From contig NC_092568.1 in NCBI RefSeq assembly GCF_037975245.1, forward strand, positions 4,535,001 through 4,599,000: 64,000 bases of DNA. Reading direction: 5' to 3'. Positions 52,190-63,369 of the stretch are shown one piece after another (position 1 is the stretch's first letter; each line of letters opens with the position of its first letter). A program made the position numbers and the translations under genes. The notes under the pieces were generated by a model. The model was not told the origin of the DNA and did not search any database. It saw only the letters and a program-made list of their open reading frames with translations. The DNA comes from Apostichopus japonicus (lineage: Eukaryota; Echinodermata; Holothuroidea; Aspidochirotida; Stichopodidae).

Positions 52190-54364
52190 ACAACTTTTCT
52201 CTGGGAATTAATTTTACTGAACAGTGTTATCTATCTGCATGCCTATCGTATTTCAATTCAGGCTTACAATTGGTAATATCAAATTAAAGTCCAATTCACA
52301 GTTTGCTTATGAATTTCTGAAAACAAACTTCCGAAGTAGATTCAATGTTTGTTAACCTAAATTCACTCTGACCAGGTGGGTATATGGAGAAAAGCTGTCA
52401 CAATCGAAAGAAATATTTCTGTTGCCCTTATGGCGGTATCGATTTACCCTAATATCACTGCGACTGCCTATTTTAGTAAGGTTCATTACACAAATGTAAA
52501 CAAAATAGTCTTCAATGCAATTCCATTCGTATCGAACACTATTTAAAATTCCACGGAGGAAACGTCTGAAATCACCTGCGTATTCATTGCAATGGAAGCA
52601 AATTACACAATTTGCAAGCTACATCGGTAAAACCGATAGAAAGATACCTTTCAAGAGAAGGAACAGCTTAAACATGAAAGTGATAGTAAAGGCCTAGGTT
52701 TATAACGGTCATAAACAACACAGAGAGATTTGATTGGCGGGTGATCTGTTTGGCGGGACTTGCATATATTGATCGAAGTTTGTAGAATCTACACCCTCCT
52801 TAAAAATTATGGCAGCATTTATTCAGTTCAGCATTTTTAACGACAGATAACTCAATAAAGCTAATGACTATTGATATGAAAAATGCACAGAAATGTGTTA
52901 TTTTCACTGACATTTCAGTGCAATAAACTGGGATGGTCAAAGTTTAAATTTGGCAAACCCTGAATGGGACTGTTAAACAATTTATGGAAACATAGTAGCA
53001 ATTGCTGCAGATTCTCAATATTCTATAATACAAAATCACTGAACGTTATTTATCATCAGTCTCATGTTGTGCTGTAAATGTAATTGTCTTCTTGAAAAGC
53101 TTTGTTCACTTCAGTCTTGTTATCATTTATGAGACATTAAATTCCTGCAAATGTTTCTCCATTACTAGTTTGGACAGTATTTCAGAATGGGAAAGTTATT
53201 ACACCTAATTATGTCTTGAACTTAAGTATTGTGTTGCCAATTTTAAAGAAACGAGGTCTAATTTTCTAACCATACTAGAAGATATGTAAACAAGCTTCTT
53301 TTCTTCTAAGACGTATTTCTGTGTGACTGATCAATTTTCAAAAAATTTTATGTGTATATAGGCTAATGAACAAGTGGATCAGTTGCTCATTAAGTAATTG
53401 CATATATGCAAGAAAAGAGTTCGGGCATTTCCTCAGCAGACAAATGTTCTTTGTGGGATTGCACAGCCAGATGTGGGAATTGCAAACACTGCATTGCCCT
53501 GATGAATTATTTAGGGGTTAGGGGCAAAAAATATAAGCACACTTTTAAAAAATAGCCCATATGATGAAATGTTTCGATTTATACTGTCAGTCCACTTCGT
53601 TTTAACATTTTGTACACTAACTTGGTTGAAATATTACGAGGTTGAGCTTTGACACCGGTTGCATGATACAAATGCGTCAGCTATCCCAGAAAGCAATTTG
53701 AGGAATTCACAGATAATCCATGTGTACAGATTTCCTGTAGACATTTGTTTCAGTTGTTCATGTGATCTGATTGGGCAACTGAAGTCGAGCAGGTAAACAT
53801 GTGTTTGAGTAACCATAGAAATGAAGTTACACATATTGTTCATGAAGACTGTGTTTGAGCCCGATTTGGGCCATTTGATCCCTAAAACCGTGTAAGAGTC
53901 ATAGAAAAGAACAGATTTATCAACTCCAAATAGTAACTTCTTTTTGCTTCATCATAAATACATAGTACTAGTTTCAGAATAAAAGGTTCAGAAATGGAGC
54001 AGCTGCAAAATTGTTTTAGACTCAGAAAACCACATAGAAATAATAACAGTTAACTTTGTTACATTAAACACTTTTACAGTGTTGCAAACACAGTGTTGCA
54101 AAGTGAATCTTGAATTAGCATAAATAGCTTAGCAGCTCAACACATTTGAGAGATAGAAAGATGACAACAAAGCATTAAAGAAGTGGTAACTACTTTGCAC
54201 ACATGTTAAATATATTTCAATTATATATTCAATTATGTTCAATAAAAACCAAAATAACTGATAATAGCAAATACAAACAAGTGATAACTAATAATAACCA
54301 TAATAACAAATGTGAAAAACATTGTACTCTTTGTGTTACAGGGGAAAATGAAGCAAAATACAGC
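52190..54364. other. AT-rich unique DNA without recognised genes
   Basis: No exon with credible splice sites or recognisable product was found on either strand. Short ORFs (up to 69 codons) have the length expected by chance. Around 54230-54320 the sequence is a low-complexity ATAATA-rich patch. Confidence 0.4.
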
Positions 54365-57300
54365 AATACCTGTGTTTTCTATAAGTGAAGCTGGCATTGC
54401 CAATGTAGGAAAATACTCTGGACTTTGTTATTTTGTACAAAAATAATGGAAAGCATATGCTTATGTTCAATGCCGAACTGTGTATTCTCCTATAATGCTC
54501 ATTTCCCCCACCCCCACCCCCACATCACCCATTATCAGACACGATTTTGATCTTTTCTGCCAAAAAATTGTAGCAGAAAGTGTACTCAGTGAATACCTAA
54601 CTGTGTATTCTCGGATAATGCAAGTGAAGCTGGCATTGTCACTCTAGGAAACTACTTTGGACTTTGTTATTTTGTACAAAAATAATGGAAAGCATATATG
54701 CTTATGTTCAATACAGAACTGTGTATTTTCTATAATGCTCGTGTCCCCCACCCTCCTCCCCAAAGATAGTGGAATATGCTCAATGCAAAATTATAATCTC
54801 CAATAATGCCAATGCACAATGATGATGGAATGCATATAAGCTTAATGCATTACTGTATATTCTCCTATAATGATCGTGCCCCCACCTACGCACAATTAGA
54901 TACACTTTTGGACTTTTTTTCCAAAAAAATTATATTCTCCAATAATGGTAGTGCAGATGGCATTGTCACTCTAGAAAAATACTTTGGAATTTTGTCATTT
55001 TGTACAAAGATGGTGGAGTATGCTCAATGCATAACTGTTTATTCTCCTATAATGCTCGTGCCCTCACCTACGCACAATTAGATACACTTTTGGACTTTTT
55101 TTCTGAATTAAAATTATATTCTCCATTATTGCCAGTGCAGCTGGAATTGCCACTCTAGGAAAATACTCTGGGACTTTGTCATTTGGTACAAAGATGGTGG
55201 AATATGCTCAATGCATAACTGTTTATTCTCCTATAATGATCGTGCCCCCACCTACGCACAATTAGATACACTTTTGGACTTTTTTTCCAAAAAAAATTAT
55301 ATTCTCCAATAATGGTAGTGCAGCTGGCATTGTCACTCTAGGAAAATACTTTGGAATTTTGTCATTTTGTACAAAGATGGTGGAATATGCTCAATGCATT
55401 ACTGTTTATTCTCCTACAATGCTCGTGCCCCTACCTACGCACAATTAGATACACTTTTGGACTTTTTTTCTGAATTAAAATTATATTCTCCATTATTGCC
55501 AGTGCAGCTGGTATTGCCACTCTAGGAAAATACTCTGGACTTTGTCATTTTGTACAAAGATGGTGGAATATGCTCAATGCATAACTGTTTATTCTCCTAT
55601 AATGCTCGAGCCCCCACCCACACACAATCACATACACTTTTGGACTTTGTTTCTGAAAAAAACTTTATTCTCCAATAATGCCAATGCAGTTGGCATTGCC
55701 ACTCTAGGAAAATACTCTGGACTTTATCATTTGTACAAAGATGGTGGAATATGCTCAATGCATAACTGTATATTCTCCTATAATGCTCGTGCCCCCACCT
55801 ACGCACAATTAGATACACTTTTGGACTTTTATTCTGAAAACAAAAAATCATATTCTCCAATAATGCCATGCAGCTGGCATTGCCATTCTAGGAAAATACT
55901 TTGGAATTTTGTCATTTTGTACAAAGATGGTGGAATATGCTCAATGCATAACTGTTTATTCTCCTATCATAACGTTAGTGCCCCCACCTACACACAATCA
56001 GATACACTTTTGGACTTTATTTCTGAGAAAAAAAAAATTATAATCTCCAATAATGTCAATGCACAATGATGATGGAATGCATATGGAATGTATTACTGGA
56101 TATTCTCCTATAATGATCGTGCCCCCACCCCACACACAATCAGATACACTTTTGGAAATTATATTCTCCAATAATGCCAATGCAGCTAGCATTGCCACTC
56201 CAGGAAAATACTTTAGACTTTGTCATTTGTACAAAAATAATGGAAAGCGTATATGCTCTTGTTTATGTTAAATAGTTTAGTTTAGAGACCCAAAGATGAA
56301 GAAGCCTGACATTAGCTTATTTGAGGCCATATATACGTGTTAGATCGTGGACGAACACCGGCTTATTTCAAGCCTTCTCTTTACGATAAGTGTTCAAAGG
56401 ATAACGAGGCAGGTGTGTGATTTTGCTCCCATTCCTGCTACCGGGACCGCCATTTAATGTCCCCGTCCTACGGACTACAGTGTATACCCCAGCATCTGAC
56501 CACTGTCTCAAATACTGAGGTAGGCAAAGGCACCCCATTTGACATCAATGCAGTGCAGCCATGACAAACAAAGTTGTTTCAAAACCAAATGCACAACTGT
56601 GTATTGTTCTATATAATGCTCATGACCCCCCCCCACTCCCCACAACCTGCTATCAGATACAATTCTGGCCATTTTTTCCCTGCAAAAACAAAAGTGCAGC
56701 AAAAAGTGTACTCAGTGAATACCTAACTGTGTATTCTCTAATGATTTATCAATCTATCAGACACACTTCAGGACTTTTTTTCTGAACAAAAAATTGTAGC
56801 AGAAAGTGTACACAGAATATGCACTCAGTATTCTCTAATAATGCCAGTGCAGCTGGCATTGCCACTTTATGAAAATATGCTGGACTTTTGTCATTTTGTA
56901 AAAAGATGGTGGAATGTGTATATGCCTAATGCATTAAACTGTATATTCTCCTATAATGCTTGTGTTTTCTATAAGTGAAGCTGGCATAGCCAGTCTAGGT
57001 ACATACTTCAGATTAGACACACTTTTGGACTTTTTTTCTGCAGCAAAAAATGGAACAGAAAGTGTACTCAGTAAAAAACCTTACTGTGTATTCTATAATA
57101 ATGCCAGAGAAGCTGGCATTGCCAATCTAGGAAATTACTCTGGACTTTGTCATTTTGTACAAATATGGTGGAATGTGTATATGCTTAATGCATAACTGTA
57201 TATTCTCTGTACTCAGTATTCTCTAATAATGCCAGTGCAGCTGGCATTGCCACTTTATGAAAATACGCTGGACTTTTGTCATTTTGTAATAATGCTTGTC

Positions 57301-57490
57301 CCCAATTTTGTATAATACTTGTCAGCAAATGTCCCCGCCCCCCCCCCCCCTCCACAAACTCTCAAACACAATTCTGGACTATTTTCTCAACAGAAAAAAT
57401 GTAGCAGAAAGATAGCAGATATTGTACTCAAAAAGTGTACTCAGTATTCTCTAATAAACCATTGCCACTCTAGGAAAATACTTATACTTT
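54365..57490 (+). repeat. ~183-bp tandem repeat array
   Basis: Units contain GCTGGCATTGCCACTCTAGG, ACTTTGTCATTTTGTACAAA, TGCTCAATGCATAACTG, TATTCTCCTATAATGCTCGT, then a C-rich stretch and ATACACTTTTGGACTTTTTT. TGCTCAATGC recurs at 55021, 55205, 55388, 55571, 55752 and 55938 (steps 181-186). About 14 recognisable copies are present; the central ones are regular and the flanking ones degenerate. Because 183 is divisible by three, one frame stays open across nearly three units (55542-56069), which is a repeat artefact. The array stops about 40 bp beyond the stop codon of the recombinase-like gene, so it probably overlaps its 3' untranslated region. Confidence 0.9.
56270..56585. other. ~315-bp unrelated segment interrupting the 183-bp array
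   Basis: The array breaks after TTTATGTTAAATAG and resumes near AAATGCACAACTGTG. The intervening DNA is more GC-rich (for example CTACCGGGACCGCC), is single-copy in the window, and resembles neither array. It is probably an inserted fragment, but I see no clear terminal repeats or target duplication, and no protein was recognised. Confidence 0.45.
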
Positions 57491-57529
57491 GGCATCTACA
57501 CAAAGCCAAAAAATTTAAAAATGTCGCGT

Positions 57530-57735
57530 CTAAATGCTTGGCAGTTTTAATGATGACGAAATGTTTCTAATGCAATCCTTAATGTTTTTCCAGGTCCTTC
57601 CTGAAAAATTGGCTGGATAATTTTCCATGCATACTAAAATCTTATCCTTTCCAGGAAGGGTCCCTCTCTTGATGTATTTCTTGAAGTGTTTAGTTAAAAT
57701 ATCCTTGTCTTCTTCTGGCCACTTTCTTGGAATGC
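57530..57735 (-). CDS. recombinase-derived gene, last exon: Myb/SANT-like tail
   Basis: The exon follows acceptor TCTCTCTTTAAAAG and ends at TAG (57530-57532), coding 67 complete residues. The peptide begins IPRKWPEEDKDILTKHF and continues with a basic helix and KRGTLPGKDKIL, then SGRTWKNIKDCI. This W(P/T)xEE...PGK...RTWxxIK pattern is the Myb/SANT-like DNA-binding tail found at the end of a multicopy animal family of tyrosine-recombinase-like proteins. It joins in frame to the preceding exon (phase 1). The short 3' untranslated sequence runs into the 183-bp array; no AATAAA was found nearby. Confidence 0.75.
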
Positions 57736-58753
57736 CTTTTAAAGAGAGAAATGCAAAAATACAGGAAAACTAAGTCACTTCATTTATCAATATAATTGTT
57801 ATTTTCAAAATTAGACAGTGACTCAAGGTCGAAAATTTTTGTGGCATTGCAAAAAACATAAATGGATAACTTCTATCAGTCATGCAACATACCAAAATAA
57901 ATTCCTTGACTCTTTGAGATATTAATATTTTCATACTGTATACTCATCAATTTCAGAAGGTGGAATTCATAGTTTATGACACATTCCTGTCAGAAACAAC
58001 ACATGAAGTGGCTAGGACGCATATGATAGACTATTCTCTTATCAAAGGACAAGATAACAATTTAAACTTAACAAGGACATGTCTTAGTAAGTATGCAGTA
58101 TCTATATAATACTTGAAGACAAGAAATATATCAATATTTAGGTAATAGAAGTTTGCAACTTTCTGCATCCTTTTGTATGATTTTCACAACCTCATTGACC
58201 TCACAATGCCATAACGTCATACAAAAGAAGAAATCTAACTTCAAATGGTGAAATTAAAGGAAAAAAGTTAGAACTTTCAACATTGTCTCAAAGAAATTTT
58301 CTGAAAAAGAATTGCTGAATATCTTAGTTTGCTTTTTTGTGATTGATACATGTAGAAAACTTGATGGACATGTCACAAGGGTGGAAAATGGCGACAAAAT
58401 GCAAAAAGCTGCTTAAAGTTTGCTACAAAGGAGCTAACCACTCTTCAAAAAGCAGGACATATATAGAAAATAAATGTACTTAAAATAAGTTTGTTTCAAT
58501 CGACTATCACCAACCATAGCAAATTTTATGCCTCAAGTTTAAGTATTTTGTTATGAAACTAGGCTTTGCTAGTGCTTCTCAATTTGTGTTTCCAAGATGA
58601 GCATTTGGAAAGTTAGTTAGTTATTCTCATTTTTTCTCCATCACCAGGTGAGAAAGAAATCCATAAACATACAAAGTACGCAGACAGTCCATCTGTCTAC
58701 TCAGTAGCCTTCATCACTCAATATACATCAAAGCCACAACTAACATTTCTTAC

Positions 58754-58846
58754 CGGAAGTGTTTTTTGGTTTCCTTTCTGTTTTTGAGGTACTTGGCTGA
58801 GCATCCTTAGCTCTATTACACATCTGTTCAGAATGTTCAGGAATTT
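58754..58846 (-). CDS. recombinase-derived gene, linker exon 2
   Basis: A 93-bp exon between acceptor TTTCTGTTTTACAG and donor TCCG|GTAAGA, phase 1 at both ends. It encodes a hydrophilic linker starting EIPEHSEQMCNRAKDAQPST and then Lys/Thr-rich, probably disordered, between the recombinase domain and the Myb-like tail. Low-complexity linkers of this kind are usual in the family. Support comes from both splice sites, the exact reading-frame fit with both neighbours, and absence of stops. Confidence 0.75.
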
Positions 58847-58975
58847 CTGTAAAACAGAAATAAAATTATGCATTACATTTACAGCAGCACACATAAAACT
58901 AATACACATCAAAACTTTGATTCATTCAATGAAGTAGGTCTTTAGATCAAAGCCACAACAAGTGACATTTCTCAC

Positions 58976-59047
58976 CTGAAGTCATTTTATCCATCTTTTC
59001 ATTCTGCTCAATTGTTTCACCTTCCTCCTCCAAGACCTGAGTAAGTT
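58976..59047 (-). CDS. recombinase-derived gene, linker exon 1
   Basis: A 72-bp exon between acceptor TTTTCCTCTACAG and donor TCAG|GTGAGA, phase 1 at both ends. It encodes an acidic stretch, LTQVLEEEGETIEQNEKMDK, continuing the DEI end of the upstream exon as DEI-E-LTQ. Like the next exon it is symmetric (phase 1-1), so skipping it would not break the frame. The two linker exons could be a tandem-duplicated or alternatively used pair: both begin with the split codon G|AA. Confidence 0.75.
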
Positions 59048-59726
59048 CTGTAGAGGAAAAAGTTTTTTCTATGAAATTAGCTCAGCAACCTACATAACAC
59101 TCAAAAAGTAACATGATTTCTCATAAAATGTAAGGATTGTTTTATACAAGATTTGGAAGACCCTAACTAATGTTATAAGAGTTGTTAAGTATGTCATACT
59201 TAGTAGACTAATTGGTTCACTGCCCTCATTCTTTAAAATTTACCCAGCTTTCATATTAGCAAACTTTGAATCCAGTAGTACATCAACAGTAATTGATCCA
59301 AACATAAATGTTAGGCAAACTTAAGATGCACTTATGAACATGCTTTTTTTTTTATATATAAATTTTCCACACAAACAACAAATTCAACCCGCAGCTACCA
59401 TCTATATTGCAGTTTAGTGACTTGAATCTAGAGAATGAAGGATATGTCTTTAAAAACTAATGACCCAAGGTACAGACTAGTATCAGAAATACATTCTTAA
59501 ATAGGTGGTGTCATCTTCAAAGATCTGTAGTACAAAATGCCCCAGCATTGTCAGCAGACTTTGCATAATGTCACTTTTATTTCATTTTTTGTTTTGGTGC
59601 GTTTCATCTGCGAGTCAAAATCTACACATATACGATAGTTGTGCAGTAGTTCTGCTCTCCTACGTGCGGGTGATTTATTTATACAGCCCAGCCATCTCAT
59701 TGCAGTTTTAACTTCTGTAAACTTAC

Positions 59727-59934
59727 CTATTTCGTCCAACGAGATCTCGTCTAAGGTCCTCCCAACAAAATTTGAAGACTTGCCAGAGTCGACTGCCATG
59801 AGTAGTTTTGCTACTTTTGCCTTTTCTAGGGTGCTGCTTGGAAGCCTATAATGTTGATGGTGAACAGCCATAGAATGGCCCAAGTGCTCAGCAAGCCATT
59901 GAGCTTGGTGCTCCCCCAGGGCAAACACTTGTAC
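59727..59934 (-). CDS. tyrosine-recombinase-like C-terminal catalytic box exon
   Basis: The exon encodes 69 residues starting VQVFALGEHQAQWLAEHLGH. LGHS at residues 18-21 followed nine positions later by Tyr29 (HHQHYRLP) is the C-terminal box of the tyrosine recombinase/phage integrase fold, Tyr29 being the nucleophile. The family continues, as here, with LEKAKVAKLLMAVDSGK and FVGRTLDEI. The donor ATAG|GTAAGT at 59727 is strong. The 5' limit is set at acceptor GAAGTGAG because an in-frame TGA lies directly upstream; its polypyrimidine tract is poor. The exon carrying the RKH/HxxR box should lie to the right (higher coordinates), but I could not find it. Tyr and His of the box are intact. A host-used or Crypton-like origin are both possible. 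Confidence 0.78.
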
Positions 59935-61020
59935 CTCACTTCAAAGCCTTCCTTATCGCACTTTAGTTCAACATGATGGAAGCAGTCCTGTTGTGGTGAT
60001 CCTTTTATGAAACTACACAAAAAGAGATAACATCACAAAACATATAACATCAAGAAAACACATGCAGTGACTTTGAAAGCAGTTAAAAGCAGAAGCGAAA
60101 TGATGTTTTAGACATCCTAACCTGAAATAAACCTATACATACGTCACCCGATACTGGCTCCATGTAGTTCCAAGTAGCTAGCTCATCTTTTAAGTGAGAA
60201 GTACTGAAATAATGTAAGAAATGCCACTTCAACTAAAATTACAGAAATGTCCAATGGGCATTTCCATGAAAAAGTGGACATGGGCTCAAAATATAAAATC
60301 TGCAATCACATTTTGTCATTGGTTAAATGTTGTTGCAAACATATCCAAGTTTGTGGAATCAATATGATACCTTCCTAAATATTGATTGAATTTTAGAAAT
60401 TTGCATATGAAGTGAAAGGATGCTGTAATGCAAATTTTGTGCACAAATTATTAACAGATTTGTTTTTGTTCTCCTAAGAAATTAAATGGTAATACTCAAC
60501 TGATTTGTTTATTTATTGCTTACATAGTGCACTAACTTCAGATATCACTACCAACCTTTTGAATATATAATCAAAAATAATATATTTTTTGCTTTATTCA
60601 AACCTCTATGTACTGTAGCTGATGTAACATGAGTTATTGAAATTATTATTTTTTCCCCATACATCAAATATGACACTATTAAAAATCTCATAATTGGATT
60701 TTGGTTTCTACTCATCATCTCAAATGTGAAACAAGTAAAGAAATGTTGTGCACCCCACTATGTTTAAGTCGGGTAGGTGATGCAAATGGTAACGTGAGTT
60801 ACCATGTTACGTGAGTTATCATACAGTATTATCATGCTTATAATGTCAGTGTAGTAGACAATTATGGAATAACAATTAGTTAAAAACCACTTGCGATTAT
60901 TACTATTTTTTAGTTATCCCGTCTATAATCCATTAATAACATCTGGTAAATGTCAGTCTTTCCATTTATGAAATAAATGAATGAAAAAATAATAATTGTA
61001 AAAATTCTTTCAATTTCTTC
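59935..61020. other. probable intron of the recombinase-derived gene
   Basis: A minus-strand open frame immediately upstream (59935-60020) is in a different frame from the recombinase exon and lacks the family's RKH box, so I do not join it. The remainder is AT-rich with no exon that I can support. Confidence 0.35.
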
Positions 61021-62163
61021 CACATGGTAGCCTAACACCTCACTAAGTCAATCGGGTAATCTAGCCTAACCATCTGTTTATTTGCTGAAATTGTGACACA
61101 GTTAAAAGATATCTATGGAATACTTATATTATTGCTATTATCTTTGACCACATGGTAGCCTAACACCACACTAAGTCAATGGGAAAATCTTGCATAACCA
61201 TCGGTATGCAAAAAAAAATGTCACACTTTGCATAGGATTCGGGTAATAAGTTAGGAACCGGGTAGTATCACGACGGGTGGGTACCCGGATACCCCTTGCA
61301 AACACTAGTTAATGTGCGTGTAAATGTCTTACAATTTAACCCTTTCGTATGCTAAAAGGAATTTTGATTTTGGTACATTAAGCTAGGCCAGATATAAGAA
61401 ACGGGGGCTGCTAATGCTGTTAGACAGTGTTAGACATAGTAACCCATAACCATATAGATACATCCAACATGAAATATTCCTCAATACTATCACAGGGCCT
61501 ATTTAACCTCGCCACTTGCAATTTAACAAACTTTATCATTGATGTCAATTGTTTTGGCCATTTCCTCCACTGTTCATTGGCTCTACTGTTGAATGATATG
61601 GAGCACTGCAGTGATTCCTACATAATATGAAACTGCAAATAAGTTAATAACAGTTACACTGTGTTACAAAGTGAACACAAGAAGTAATTTTATTAAAGCT
61701 TGAAACTGTTACATAAAAATTAGTAAGATTGAATTGTGTCAGCAACTTATTTTTTATTAACTGTTATGCGTGGACAAATTGTAACGTGAGTTACCGTGTC
61801 TTGCATCATTTTTATGCAACTGGACAATGATATAGGAATTTTTTGGCAACCTATATGTTTACTATAGTAGGTAAGGTATAACTACCAAATTTCACTTGTC
61901 TTAGAGTTCACTTAGTATGAGGACACTTTTTAAGTAAAATTTGTTTACCAGTTTTGGCGCTTTTAGATATGTACGTGAGTTACCGACTCAATTTTCCCTA
62001 TACAATCTACATGAAGCAAATTTTTGATTTTTTTTTTTTTTTTTTTTACTTAGGTATGCCGTCAGCATTGTGGTAACTACTATAGAAGAAGTAATGTTGT
62101 GTTAGTAAAATATATGGTACAAAGAGAAAACAAAAAACATCAAAAATTAATGTGAGTTACCGT
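60788..62163 (+). repeat. recurrent GTGAGTTACC motif
   Basis: ACGTGAGTTACC or a close variant occurs at about 60793, 60811 (GTGAGTTATC), 61785, 61973 and 62151, several followed by GTG or GAC. At 60788-60803 it forms the inverted repeat GGTAAC-GTGA-GTTACC. The spacing is irregular, so it is not a simple tandem repeat. Confidence 0.4.
61021..61205 (+). repeat. ~55-bp direct repeat, 128-bp spacing
   Basis: CACATGGTAGCCTAACACC at 61021 and 61149 is followed in both by CACTAAGTCAAT and later CATAACCATC or CCTAACCATC. Two diverged copies only. Confidence 0.65.
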
Positions 62164-63369
62164 GGAAATGCAAAACTTGACAAAAAATGTTAGTTTATGA
62201 CTAACTCAAAAAACAAGTAAGATAAAACAACAAGAGCAGCAATATCTCAAAGACAACGGTACTTAGCCGTGTGTTAAAGGTTAATAACCACTGTGGTTTC
62301 TTAAGTTCTGTAATAGTAATATGCATGATACCAAGTTTAATATAACCATCATGTAATGTACCTGTTAAAATCTAACTTAAATTTGCAGTTCTACAATTTG
62401 CATATTCACACATTTGACCCTGTGAGGCTGTGACCCCGTTAATAAATATGATATACAAGGAACCAAAACATTTAAGGTCTGATACAATGCTACCAGTGAA
62501 ATAAACTTCTCTTCTTTAGATTGTACTGAGAGTTTCACATTTTAATCAGATAACTTGACTATCTATAAAGCAGACTGTATGTGCTAATACCATGGAAGCG
62601 CTACAGTAATACAATGTACCTGGCAGTTAACAAACCTTTGAAGTCAAAACTAAAAGAAACCCCCCCCCCCAACATGACCCCCCAAAAAAGTAAATGGTTT
62701 ATTCATAAAGTGCCCATTTGTTGTGAATAAAATGAGACTACTGGTCTAACCAGGGAGTTGTCCATAACAACTCCCTGGACAGAGCATGAATTTTCTCTAT
62801 GCAGACTCTTTCCAAATGCATAAGCTTTATCACTGTGCAAATGGGTTACAGTACATGCTTGTAGTGATACCATATGCATTCCTCCTCTCTAGTGACTGTT
62901 CCCAGTAGCAAGACATATGATCCCATCCAGCTCTCACATAGGCCTATGGTCTTCTTGTAATGACTATACACAGTGAATTCATGAGAGTTCAATCTGGCTG
63001 TAAGGCATGTTTATAAATGAAATCTGATACATTCCTTTCGAAGTTGCAAAGAAAACAAGTGCACTATTTCAATGGTTTCTTCCTTATAAGATGGGAGTAT
63101 ACTGTTGTCTACATAATAACTACCAAATGGGAAAATTTCCTGTTCATCCTAGAATTGCCTTTCCCATGGATAGTTTGAATGCACCAAGTAACTTCACTGA
63201 CACAAACTACTTGTAAGGCCTGTAATGATAAATATTTTCTGTAAGTTAAGTCCAATTATGCATTTTATTGTAAAATAACCTCACAAGGAAACCAAATTGT
63301 CTTTTATTTCTTTGCAATGTCACACCTTCATATTGATGAAATTTTGAAATAACAATTAAACCCAAATAG
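61206..63369. other. AT-rich non-coding DNA
   Basis: Contains a T run of about 20 (62028-62047), a C11 run (62660-62670) and no recognisable exon. The 67-codon ORF at 61427-61630 has no supporting similarity or splice context. Confidence 0.4.
62750..62778. repeat. third CAGGGAG palindrome
   Basis: CCAGGGAGTTGT (62750-62761) and ACAACTCCCTGG (62767-62778) form a perfect 12-bp inverted repeat with a 5-bp loop. The outer arm CAGGGAG matches the two palindromes near 52 kb, while the inner arm differs. No flanking direct repeat is visible. Confidence 0.6.

Noticed and set aside
55542-56069. 175-codon ORF in the 183-bp array
   Set aside because: The period is divisible by three, so a stop-free frame in one unit stays open through the next. 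The peptide is just the repeat translated and overlaps an equally long minus-strand frame.
59826-60020. 64-codon minus-strand ORF directly upstream of the recombinase exon as its 5' part
   Set aside because: It is in another frame from the catalytic-box exon and lacks the RKH/HxxR motif expected there; joining it would need a frameshift.
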